Assembly (NCBI GenBank): GCA_946481615.1
Contig: CAMLOR010000085.1
Coordinates: 1 to 12,049, forward strand
Reading direction: 5' to 3'
Length of the DNA: 12,049 nucleotides
DNA from: an uncultured Aquimonas sp.
GTDB taxonomy: Bacteria > Pseudomonadota > Gammaproteobacteria > Xanthomonadales > Xanthomonadaceae
Made by a program: the position numbers and the translations under genes
In this document: positions 5,649-12,049 of the stretch, one piece after another
How the letters are laid out: each line of letters opens with the position of its first letter
How positions within the stretch are numbered: the first letter of the stretch is position 1
The notes under the pieces: generated by a model
The model's database searches: none
Seen by the model: the letters and a program-made list of their open reading frames with translations, nothing else
Told to the model about the DNA's origin: nothing

Positions 5649-7031
5649 TCAGTCTTCGAAACCGTCGCGCAGGATGCCGTCCTGGTCGAGCTTGACCATC
5701 AGCGTGTCGCGCACGGTGAGGCCCACGCCGGTGCTGCCGAACAGGCCGATCGAGCCCTCGTGCAGATCGACGCCGGTGCAGGTGTCGAACACTTCCAGCG
5801 GCCCCTCGCCGAAGTTGGCGTCGATGCTGCGGCTGCCGCCGGAAGCGAACACCGGGTCGAGGATGCCATTGGCGCCCAGCCGCGCGACGCCGCAGTCGCC
5901 GATCGAGGCGCCTTCGCCCGCCGCGTAGCCCGCGACGACCAGGCGGCCCTTTGCATCGAGCGCGGCCTCCAGCGCGACCTGGTTGGGCGAGACATCGTTG
6001 AAGAAGAACACCGTGCGGCCGGTCGGCAGCGGATAGAGCTGGGGATCGCCCTCGGCGTCGAGCCGCGCCGCGCCGGAGAGGCGGCCCAGATCGTTCGTCA
6101 CCTCGCCCACCAGATAGATTCCGCCGGTGGGCCCGACCACCACGTCGTTGGCACGATCGAGATTGATGCCGCCTTCGTCGAAGGCGACCAACACCTTGCC
6201 GCCGTCGCCGAAGTTCGCGTCGATGTCGCCGTTGGCACTCAACCGCAGCACCGCCATGTCGGTCGAATCGCCGCCGTTGGCGCCGCCCGCCACTACGATG
6301 CGGCCGTCCGGTGCGATCGCGACGGCGCGCGCGTCGAAGAATTCGAAGCCCGGGCCGTCGAGCGGGTCGATCAGCAGGCCCTGCCCGAGACAGTTCGGCG
6401 CCGCGAAACAGCTGTCCACCGAACCGTCGACGTCGAAGCGGATGATGAAGGCATCGGGCTGCGGATCGTCGTCGGCCTGCGTGACGCCCACGGCGAGGAG
6501 GCGGCCGTCGGGCTGCAGTGCGAGATCGACGATGCGCTGCTGCGAAACCAGTTCCACGCCGAGGGTGAAGACGCGGCACCCCAGCGCGTTGGCGAAGCCC
6601 GGTTCGTGGCTGCCGTCGGGGCGGTATTCGCAAAGCAGCGCGTACTCCGAAGCCTTGACGTTGTCGCGCAGGAAGCCGCCGGCCAGCAGATTGCCGTTCG
6701 GGCGCTCGACCACGGCCTGCCAGGTCGCCACGTCGAAGCCCTGCAAGGGCGCCAGGTGAACCACGCCGCCGGTGCCGAAGGACGGATCGGCCGTGCCATC
6801 GGGAAGCGCACGCACCAGGATCGCCCCGGGACTGTCGCTGAGGCGACTGCCCGCTCCCACGAAGCGGCCCTGGGCGTCGATCAGCCCGGCGTGGAAGGCA
6901 TCGCTGTCCACCCCGCCGGACACGTTCTGCACGCGGATGCCGTCGGCGTCGAAGCGTTCGTCGAAGTCGCCGGAGGCGAGGGCCGCCGCGGGCAGCGACA
7001 GCGAAAGCAGGAGCGAAAGGACGCGTTTCAT
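5649..7031 (-). CDS. Secreted delta-60 repeat (beta-propeller-like) protein B
   Basis: Exported 460-residue paralogue of the gene at 4147-5565, alignable along its whole length. The signal peptide is MKRVLSLLLSLSLPAAALA, with a likely cut after residue 19. Repeat signatures include ADPSFGTGG (81-89), LQPDGRLLAVG (172-182), IAPDGRIVVAGG (239-250) and LDPVFASGG (391-399). The six cysteines (134, 152, 208, 214, 380, 418) are spaced like those of protein A, including a C-x5-C pair. The C-terminus is DQDGILRDGFED, ending right at the shared tail motif. It lies 76 nt after the kinase stop in the same direction and 83 nt before its paralogue, which suggests an operon arising by tandem duplication. 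No catalytic residues are recognised. Possible roles are an envelope or surface binding protein or a sensor partner of the kinase; this is inference from context only. Confidence 0.88.
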   Translation of the reverse strand: MKRVLSLLLSLSLPAAALASGDFDERFDADGIRVQNVSGGVDSDAFHAGLIDAQGRFVGAGSRLSDSPGAILVRALPDGTADPSFGTGGVVHLAPLQGFDVATWQAVVERPNGNLLAGGFLRDNVKASEYALLCEYRPDGSHEPGFANALGCRVFTLGVELVSQQRIVDLALQPDGRLLAVGVTQADDDPQPDAFIIRFDVDGSVDSCFAAPNCLGQGLLIDPLDGPGFEFFDARAVAIAPDGRIVVAGGANGGDSTDMAVLRLSANGDIDANFGDGGKVLVAFDEGGINLDRANDVVVGPTGGIYLVGEVTNDLGRLSGAARLDAEGDPQLYPLPTGRTVFFFNDVSPNQVALEAALDAKGRLVVAGYAAGEGASIGDCGVARLGANGILDPVFASGGSRSIDANFGEGPLEVFDTCTGVDLHEGSIGLFGSTGVGLTVRDTLMVKLDQDGILRDGFED

Positions 7032-7077
7032 GGCGGAATCCGGAGACGGGCGCGGGGTGGCCTCGTCTCACATACGG
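7032..7077 (-). promoter_or_regulatory. Leader shared by the two propeller genes (copy B)
   Basis: Counterpart of the leader at 5566-5614: CCGTATGTGA (7077-7068), CGCGCCCG, and CCGGA 7 nt before CCGCCATG. The distance from the CCGTAYGTGA motif to the ATG is 37 nt here and 40 nt in the other copy. It could be a promoter for the propeller genes separate from that of the kinase. Confidence 0.45.
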
Positions 7078-7092
7078 CGCGCCGCCGCGCCG
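7075..7092 (-). terminator. GC-rich hairpin after the kinase gene
   Basis: CGGCGCG (7075-7081) pairs with CGCGCCG (7086-7092) around a 4-nt loop, 16 nt after the kinase stop. No T-run follows. It is a possible weak terminator or processing stem between the kinase and the propeller gene; such stems are frequent by chance at this GC content. Confidence 0.3.
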
Positions 7093-7107
7093 GGGATCAC
7101 GCGGCTT

Positions 7108-9990
7108 TCAGGTCGACAGCCATTTCCTGAGCGTGCGCGTGCGGCGGTCTTTCGCCCCGAAAGCGGCCTCGAGGATGGGCAGGGCCTTGACCATCGCCTC
7201 GCGTCCGTCGGCCTCGCCGTGCGCCGCGCGGCAGGCGCCGAGCAGGGCGAACTGCCAGTGCGAGGGCGGATCGTCGGGTTTTTCTTCGGCGCGGGTCATG
7301 CGCAAGGCGCGCCGCGCCAGCGCGCAGTCGGCGTCCGGCTGGCCGCGCGCCACGCGCACGCGGACCAGGTCGTTGATCGAGCCCACCACCGTCATGTTCT
7401 CCGGACCGAGCGTGGCGTCGAACACCGCGACGGCGCGTTCGAGCAGTGCCTGCGCGCGCTCCAGTTCACCGGTGTCGTACAGCGCGCCGGCCAGCGTACG
7501 CAGCGACGCGCCCGTGGTGTGGTGAAGCTCGCCGTAGACCGCGAGCCGCACGCGCAGCGCTTCCTCGGCCAGCGGCAGCGCCTCGCGCGGGCGGCCGAGT
7601 TGCAGCATCGCGGTGGCGAGGTTGTTGCCGACCGTCGCCACCGCCGGATGATCGGGGCCGAACTCGGCGCGGCGCGTTTCGAGCACCTGCGCGAACAGCG
7701 GCGCGGCCGCGGCGTAGTCGGCCTTGGCGAACAGCACGCTGGCGAGGTCGTTGCGCGCGCTCAGGGTGCGCGGATGATTCTCGCCGTAGATCGATTCGCT
7801 GAGTGCGAGTTGTTCGCGGCGCAGGGCTTCGGCCTCGGACAGCGGACCGGTGTTGCTGACGGCCATCGCCAGCGCGCCCAGGGCGCGGGCGAACAGCACG
7901 TCGTCGCGCGGCGACTGCGCGCGCAGCGCGGCCACGATCGGCGCGATACGGTCGCGCGCGGCCTGCGATTCGCGCCGCAGCACGCGCAGCGAGGCGTAGC
8001 GCAGTTCGGATTCGATGGTTTCGCGGTGCAGCGGGCCGAAGCGCGCATGCTGGGCTTCGAGGGCGCGCGTGTAGGCCGCGTCGGATTCGTCGAGGTGGTT
8101 GAGCGTCTGGTGCACCATGCCCAGGCGCAGGTCGATGCGCGCCAGCGCGGCCTGATCGACCGGCACCTGCGCGGCGCGTTCGGCGCGCAAGGCCTCGAGT
8201 TCCGCGAGCGCGGGTTCGTTGCGGCCGAGTTCGTGCAGTGCGATGGCGTGCGGCAGTTTCGCCGCGGCGTCGTGCGCGAGCGCTTCGCCCAGCAAAGGTT
8301 CGGCTTCGTCGTACAGGCCGAGTCCGAGATGCGCCTCGCCCATCGCGCGCAGCAGCTCGGCGCGCGCTTCGGGCTGATCCTGCAGGCTGGTGCGGATGCG
8401 GGCCGTGCCCTGTGCCAGCAGTTCGCGCGCGGTGACGTCGGCGCCGCGCGTGACTTCGGGATCGGCCAGGGTGAAGAGGCCTGTCATGAAATCGAGCGCG
8501 GCGCGCGCCTTGCCGGCTTCCTGTTGCGCCAGGTCGCGCTGCGCGCGCGCTTCGCGCGCCTGCCAGAGCGAAGCCCCCAGGCCCGCGACCAGCGCCGCGA
8601 GCGCGATGCCCGCGAGCGCCGTGGCGAGCGCGTGGCGTTGCACGAAGCGCGCGAGGCGATAGCGCGCATTGCCGCGCCGCGCCGCCACCGGACGCTGCGC
8701 GAGGAAGGCTTCGATGTCGTCGGCGAAGGCGCGCACCGAGGCGTAGCGTTGTTCGGGCGCGTGGCGCAACGCGCGCTGCACGATGTGATCGAGATCGCCG
8801 CGCAGTTGGGTGCGCAGTTGCGCGGGCGTGCTGCGGCGGGCGTGGGCGGCTGCCTGCGCGAGGGTGGCGACCGGGACGGGGGTTTCGACAGGCTCACCCT
8901 GAACGGGGGTGGCGGGGTCAGCCTCGGACTTCCCGGGGATTTGTTTCGCGATATCCGTTCGCGGTGAGCCTGTCGAACCGTTGCCTCGATGTCCGGGTTC
9001 GACAGGCTCGCCCCGAACAGGTGTCGCGATCCGGGCCACGGGATTGCGCGTGACGACCTGGCTTGGGCGCGGCGCTTCGCTGCGCAGCACGGCCGCTTCG
9101 ACCGCGGCCGCATCGCCGGCGAACGGACGCTGGCCTGTGAGCAGTTCGAACAACACGACACCCAGCGCCCAGACATCGACCGCGGTGGTCGTGGGCTCGC
9201 CGCGGATCTGCTCGGGCGCGGCGTATTCCGGCGTGTAGAGCCGCAGGCGCGCGACGGTGGCTTCCGCAGGCGCGGCGTCATCGAGCAGCTTGGCGACGCC
9301 GAAGTCGAGCAGTTTCACGCTGCCGTCGTCGGCGACCAGGATGTTGCCGGGCTTGAGATCGCGGTGAACGACGAGCCGTGCGTGGGCGTGCGCGACCGCT
9401 TCGCACACCGTCAAGAACAACCGCAGGCGTTCGCGCAGGCCGAGGCGCAGCGCATCGCAGTGCGCGCGCAGGTTGCGGCCGTCGACGTATTCGAGCGCGA
9501 GGAAAGGCTCGCCGTGCGGGCCGGCGCCGCCGTCGAGCAGGCGCGCGATGTTGGGATGCTCGAGGCCGGCGAGGATCTGGCGCTCGGTGCGGAAGCGCTC
9601 GGCGAGATGCTCCATGCCAGGCCCCGGCCGCACCAGCTTCAGCGCCGCGCGCTGCTGGAAACCGCCGTGCACGCGCTCGGCGAGGTAGACCGCGCCCATG
9701 CCGCCCTGCCCGATCAGCTGCAGCAGCCGCCAAGCGCCGAAGTCACGGCCGACCAGCGCTTCGGAGGGGGCGCGCGCGCTGTCTTCCGCCAGCGCGGCGA
9801 CGAAATCCGGGCTGCGCGCCGGCAGGCCGGTGACGCCGGCATCGCGATCGGCCTCCAGCAGCGCGCGCGCTTCGGCGCGCAGCGCGGCATCGTCGCAGCG
9901 CAGCGCCAGTTGCGCGTCCCACTCCGCCTCCGGGTGGTCGGCCACGGCCTCGAACAGTGCGCGCGCCTGCCGCCAGCGATCGGGATCCAT
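7108..9990 (-). CDS. Transmembrane Ser/Thr protein kinase with C-terminal TPR repeats
   Basis: A 960-residue PknB-type kinase. Residues 1-80 are a helical N-terminal extension common to this kinase group. The kinase domain (about 84-432) has the glycine loop GQGGMGAVY (94-102), Lys118, Glu136 in the C-helix, HRDLKPGN (209-216, catalytic D211), DFG (229-231) and APE (258-260), so it should be active. A single transmembrane helix is at about 454-475. The part after it (about 500-900) has TPRs of the kinesin-light-chain type, for example about 545-577, 742-776, 784-818 and 826-860, with repeated FGPDHP-like turns. The TPR half is probably periplasmic. Residues about 321-372 are translation of REP-like repeats inserted in frame in the kinase C-lobe. 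It is divergent from an ECF sigma gene, the usual partner of such kinases, and is followed by two secreted propeller genes. A GGGGGAAAG next to the ATG at 9990 is the likely ribosome-binding site. Confidence 0.95.
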   Translation of the reverse strand: MDPDRWRQARALFEAVADHPEAEWDAQLALRCDDAALRAEARALLEADRDAGVTGLPARSPDFVAALAEDSARAPSEALVGRDFGAWRLLQLIGQGGMGAVYLAERVHGGFQQRAALKLVRPGPGMEHLAERFRTERQILAGLEHPNIARLLDGGAGPHGEPFLALEYVDGRNLRAHCDALRLGLRERLRLFLTVCEAVAHAHARLVVHRDLKPGNILVADDGSVKLLDFGVAKLLDDAAPAEATVARLRLYTPEYAAPEQIRGEPTTTAVDVWALGVVLFELLTGQRPFAGDAAAVEAAVLRSEAPRPSQVVTRNPVARIATPVRGEPVEPGHRGNGSTGSPRTDIAKQIPGKSEADPATPVQGEPVETPVPVATLAQAAAHARRSTPAQLRTQLRGDLDHIVQRALRHAPEQRYASVRAFADDIEAFLAQRPVAARRGNARYRLARFVQRHALATALAGIALAALVAGLGASLWQAREARAQRDLAQQEAGKARAALDFMTGLFTLADPEVTRGADVTARELLAQGTARIRTSLQDQPEARAELLRAMGEAHLGLGLYDEAEPLLGEALAHDAAAKLPHAIALHELGRNEPALAELEALRAERAAQVPVDQAALARIDLRLGMVHQTLNHLDESDAAYTRALEAQHARFGPLHRETIESELRYASLRVLRRESQAARDRIAPIVAALRAQSPRDDVLFARALGALAMAVSNTGPLSEAEALRREQLALSESIYGENHPRTLSARNDLASVLFAKADYAAAAPLFAQVLETRRAEFGPDHPAVATVGNNLATAMLQLGRPREALPLAEEALRVRLAVYGELHHTTGASLRTLAGALYDTGELERAQALLERAVAVFDATLGPENMTVVGSINDLVRVRVARGQPDADCALARRALRMTRAEEKPDDPPSHWQFALLGACRAAHGEADGREAMVKALPILEAAFGAKDRRTRTLRKWLST
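8881..9020. repeat. REP-like units inserted in frame inside the kinase gene
   Basis: Three units lie inside the coding sequence: plus at 8881-8906, minus at 8955-8980 and plus at 8995-9020. The last two form the 66-nt composite hairpin, with a 14-nt loop (ttgcctcgatgtcc) resembling the loops of the two copies near ribD. In the kinase frame they read [17 protein letters not shown] and PVQGEPVE. The frame is kept open throughout. They fall in the variable segment between the kinase helices usually called G and H, where relatives carry a loop of differing length. Confidence 0.88.
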
Positions 9991-10032
9991 CTTTCCCCCA
10001 GCGTCTGCCCCGGCATCAGTCTAGGGCAGGTT

Positions 10033-10038
10033 TACACT
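10033..10038 (+). promoter_or_regulatory. Possible -10 box giving a leaderless sigma-factor mRNA
   Basis: TACACT ends 6 nt before the ATG at 10045, so initiation at the usual distance would put the first transcribed base at or near the A of ATG. No Shine-Dalgarno precedes the ATG. No convincing -35 box is seen. The 54-nt region 9991-10044 must also hold the start signals of the divergent kinase gene, for which I can identify only the ribosome-binding site. Confidence 0.3.
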
Positions 10039-10044
10039 GGTGCC

Positions 10045-10563
10045 ATGAGCGGAATCCCGGATACGCCCACAGGCTCGGTCTACGAGGAGCTGCTGCGCAT
10101 CGCGCGCGCCGAGCTCGCGCGCCACCGCCGCGGCGCCACGCTCGACACCCGCAGCCTGGTGCACGAGGCCTGGTTCAAGCTCTCGGCCGGCGAGCGCGAT
10201 TACCTCAGCCGCAAGCATTTCTACGCCACCGCGGCGCAGGCCATGCGCCAGGTGGTGATCGACTACGCCCGCGCGCGCCTGGCCGAGCGCCGCGGCGGCG
10301 GCGCGGAGCACGTGCCGATCGAAGCGCTCGAAGGCCAACCGCTGCCGGTCGAGGCTCAGGCCGAAGAGCTGGTGCTGCTCGATGCCGCGATCGGCAAGCT
10401 CTCCGCGCTCGACGAGCGCCTGGTGCAGGTGGTGGAGCTGCGCTTCTTCGGCGGACTGGAAGTCACCGAGATCGCCGATCTGCTCGGCGTCTCGGAAGCC
10501 ACCATCAAGCGCGATACGCGCGCGGCGCGCGCCTTCCTGCAGAAGGAGCTCGCCGCGCGCTGA
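10045..10563 (+). CDS. ECF-type RNA polymerase sigma factor (kinase-linked family)
   Basis: Sigma factor of 172 residues in the Sigma70_ECF / TIGR02999-type family, whose members are often encoded beside Ser/Thr kinases. Region 2 spans about 12-80, with LVHEAWFKL (38-46) and the promoter-melting part ending in VIDYARARLAERRGGG. Region 4 spans about 118-168, with the helix-turn-helix EIADLLGVSEATIKRDTRAA. Region 2.2 reads LDTRSLVHEAW where typical ECF factors have a D-A-E-D-like acidic patch, so it has lost two acidic residues and gained Thr35 and Ser37. No anti-sigma gene is adjacent; the divergent transmembrane kinase is the likely regulator. The ATG at 10045 is the only sensible start: upstream in-frame codons are not conserved and the next Met is residue 67. 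It ends 4 nt from the convergent creD stop. Confidence 0.93.
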   Translation: MSGIPDTPTGSVYEELLRIARAELARHRRGATLDTRSLVHEAWFKLSAGERDYLSRKHFYATAAQAMRQVVIDYARARLAERRGGGAEHVPIEALEGQPLPVEAQAEELVLLDAAIGKLSALDERLVQVVELRFFGGLEVTEIADLLGVSEATIKRDTRAARAFLQKELAAR

Positions 10564-10567
10564 AGCC

Positions 10568-11902
10568 TCAGGCGCCGCGCGCGGTGAGGCCGTACCAGTC
10601 GAGCCGGCGCGTCAGCAGCATGGCGGTGGCCAGCAGCGTGAACAGCGCGAGCGCGCCCATCAGCAAGGCGTAATCCTCGGACTGCAGCAGGCCGTAGAGC
10701 AGCCCGTACAACGCCGCCAGCAATCCGCCGAAGCCGAGCGCGCGGCCCGTGCCGCCCAGCGGCGCCACCAGATACGTCGTGACCAGCGCGACGCAGGCCG
10801 CCGCCGCCACGAGATAGGCTGGCCCGAAGCCGATGTGCTCCGACAGCGACAGCAGCAGCAGGAAGAAGATCGCCAGCGCCAGGCCCGTGAGGCCGTATTG
10901 CAGCGGGTGCACGCGTACGCCGGGCCGCAGCAGTTCGAGGAAGAACACCGCGCCGAACACCAGCACGATGAACAGCCAGGCGTATTTGATGGCGCGGTCG
11001 GTCTTGAGGTAACGGTCGACCGGATCGATCAGCTTCACGCCGAAGCCCGATTGCGAGACCGCGGCGCAGTCGGTGCTCTCGCTACCGCACGATCGCATGC
11101 CTTCCTGCGTCTGGGCCGCGAGGCGCGAGACGCGCCACTGCGCTTCGAAGCCCGCTTCGGAGACTTTCGGCGCGTCCGGCAGGAACTGACCGACGAAGCT
11201 CGGATGCGCCCATGGGCTGCGCAGCGTCACCTGGGTCTCGTCGCCGCTCGGCACCCAGTGCAGCGATTGCGTGCCGGCGAGATCCAGCTGCAACACGAGC
11301 TTGCCGGGTAGCGCGAGGCGTGCCGGTTCCACGGGCATCGTGAAGCCGGCCGGCAGCCAGGCAATCGCGGTGCCCGGCTCGGCCGCAAGCTTGTCGGCGC
11401 CGAGGCTGGCCTGCAGCCCGCGGATGCCGCGCGCATCGCCCACGCCCAGCACGAAAGCGGCCTGCACGATGCGCTGCGAGACGGTGCCGGGCCCCGGCTC
11501 GGGCAGCGAATACGGCGCAAACTCCGCATCGACGCGCATGCGGGCCAGATAGACCAGGGCCTCGAAAATGCCGCGTCGGCGGATCTCGGTTTCGAGGTCG
11601 CCGTCGATGCGCAGCGCCGTCGGGGCGACCAGCACGACGTCGGTGGCGATGACGACTTCCTCTTCGCTGCGCTTGCCTTCGCGGTCCTCGAACATGCGCA
11701 CCTGGCGCACCTGGCGTTCGATCTGCACGCGCAGCAGCGGGCCGACCACCTGCTGGGCGCGGCTGGAGGATTGGGCGATGTCTTCGGCCACCTCGTGCCC
11801 GCGCTGCTGGCGCTCCCAGACCAGGCCCTGCAGCATCATCACGGGGACGGCGAGCAGCAATAGCAAGCCGCCGATCAGCAGGATCTTGAGCAACAGTTTC
11901 AT
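10568..11902 (-). CDS. creD: CreD-family inner-membrane protein
   Basis: A 444-residue CreD (Cet) homologue. It has an N-terminal transmembrane helix (about 5-27), a large periplasmic domain (about 30-300), and a C-terminal bundle of about five helices (306-326, 334-353, 360-380, 386-406, 409-430). The family signature SEDYALLMGALALF (408-421) is followed by TRRLDWYGL near the end. In enterobacteria creD belongs to the CreBC two-component regulon and affects envelope integrity, and in Stenotrophomonas and Aeromonas it is linked to beta-lactam responses; its biochemical activity is not settled. The start at 11902 (MKLLLKILLIGG) was chosen over a longer frame reaching 12022 because AGGAG lies 6 nt before it and the longer N-terminus looks non-coding. 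No creB or creC is present here, and no TTCAC-N6-TTCAC cre tag is seen upstream. Confidence 0.93.
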   Translation of the reverse strand: MKLLLKILLIGGLLLLLAVPVMMLQGLVWERQQRGHEVAEDIAQSSSRAQQVVGPLLRVQIERQVRQVRMFEDREGKRSEEEVVIATDVVLVAPTALRIDGDLETEIRRRGIFEALVYLARMRVDAEFAPYSLPEPGPGTVSQRIVQAAFVLGVGDARGIRGLQASLGADKLAAEPGTAIAWLPAGFTMPVEPARLALPGKLVLQLDLAGTQSLHWVPSGDETQVTLRSPWAHPSFVGQFLPDAPKVSEAGFEAQWRVSRLAAQTQEGMRSCGSESTDCAAVSQSGFGVKLIDPVDRYLKTDRAIKYAWLFIVLVFGAVFFLELLRPGVRVHPLQYGLTGLALAIFFLLLLSLSEHIGFGPAYLVAAAACVALVTTYLVAPLGGTGRALGFGGLLAALYGLLYGLLQSEDYALLMGALALFTLLATAMLLTRRLDWYGLTARGA

Positions 11903-11908
11903 CGAACA

Positions 11909-11913
11909 CTCCT
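11909..11913 (-). promoter_or_regulatory. Shine-Dalgarno deciding the creD start
   Basis: AGGAG on the minus strand lies 6 nt before the ATG at 11902. It is the best ribosome-binding site in the window and rules in favour of the 444-residue form over the 484-residue one. Confidence 0.8.
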
Positions 11914-11920
11914 GGGGTTG

Positions 11921-11948
11921 GTTATCGGCCCCGACCGAGGCCCAGTAA
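11921..11948 (-). promoter_or_regulatory. Possible creD promoter
   Basis: On the minus strand TTACTG (11948-11943) and GATAAC (11926-11921) are 16 nt apart, about 18 nt before the creD ATG. Both boxes are weak matches to sigma-70 consensus. The leader would be about a dozen bases plus the AGGAG. Confidence 0.3.
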
Positions 11949-12003
11949 GGATGAACGATCCGGCCCCCGGCGGCCGCGCCGCGGCCTTTTCCGGGGCGCG
12001 GCA

Positions 12004-12032
12004 TGGCACCGCGCGGCGGCATCGGCGATAAT
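12004..12032 (+). promoter_or_regulatory. Possible outward promoter for a gene beyond the window
   Basis: TGGCAC (12004-12009) and GATAAT (12027-12032), with a 17-nt spacer, point rightward out of the window. The -10 box is good and the -35 box poor. The segment 11914-12049 holds no gene that I can support. Confidence 0.25.
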
Positions 12033-12049
12033 CCGCGCCCTACCCTGTT

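Noticed and set aside
6772..8967. A 731-codon open frame on the plus strand, and similar long plus-strand frames at 2533-4101 and 5760-7130
   Set aside because: They lie opposite well-recognised minus-strand genes, have low-complexity Arg/Ala/Gly/His-rich translations and match no family; long antisense frames are expected at this GC content.
11972..11990. Intrinsic terminator on the plus strand (GGCCGC-GCC-GCGGCC followed by TTTT)
   Set aside because: No plus-strand gene ends nearby; the closest, the sigma gene, stops 1.4 kb earlier. Four T residues and a 3-nt loop in very GC-rich DNA are not enough.
11903..12022. A 40-residue N-terminal extension of CreD
   Set aside because: AGGAG before 11902 and the family-like MKLLLKILL start favour the shorter form; the extension looks non-coding.

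Overview
The window reads as chromosomal DNA of a high-GC gammaproteobacterium, most likely of the order Lysobacterales (Xanthomonadales). The basis is the very GC-rich coding sequence, the glyA-nrdR-ribD-ribE gene order, a sigma-factor/Ser-Thr-kinase pair of a type common in that order, and secreted proteins ending in a D-G-F/Y-E motif. Genus cannot be decided from sequence alone. Ten protein-coding genes are well supported or plausible; nine are on the minus strand and only the sigma factor is on the plus strand. There are no RNA genes, insertion sequences or CRISPR arrays.

Region 1 (about 1-4134) is a minus-strand housekeeping operon transcribed right to left: glyA (serine hydroxymethyltransferase), nrdR (repressor of ribonucleotide reductase genes), a 70-residue repeat-derived ORF, ribD (riboflavin deaminase/reductase), a 12-codon mini-ORF and ribE (riboflavin synthase). 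From nrdR on, the genes are chained by overlapping stop/start codons. A family of 26-nt REP-like units (13 copies in the window) fills the space after ribE (1-353) and between nrdR and ribD (2104-2274), and also lies inside the kinase gene (8881-9020). The repeat supplies the end and stop codon of ribE and nearly all of the 70-residue ORF.

Region 2 (4147-10563) looks like a signalling locus. A plus-strand ECF-type sigma factor is divergent, across 54 nt, from a large minus-strand transmembrane Ser/Thr kinase with C-terminal TPRs. Downstream of the kinase, in the same direction, are two paralogous secreted delta-60-repeat (beta-propeller-like) proteins. They share six cysteines, a leader sequence and an almost identical C-terminal tail. 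The sigma factor has D-T-R-S where ordinary ECF factors have an acidic patch, which fits control of the sigma factor by kinase phosphorylation. This sigma-kinase-propeller module is the best candidate here for a little-described system.

Region 3 (10568-12049) holds creD, an inner-membrane protein gene convergent with the sigma gene (4 nt apart), and its 147-nt upstream region.
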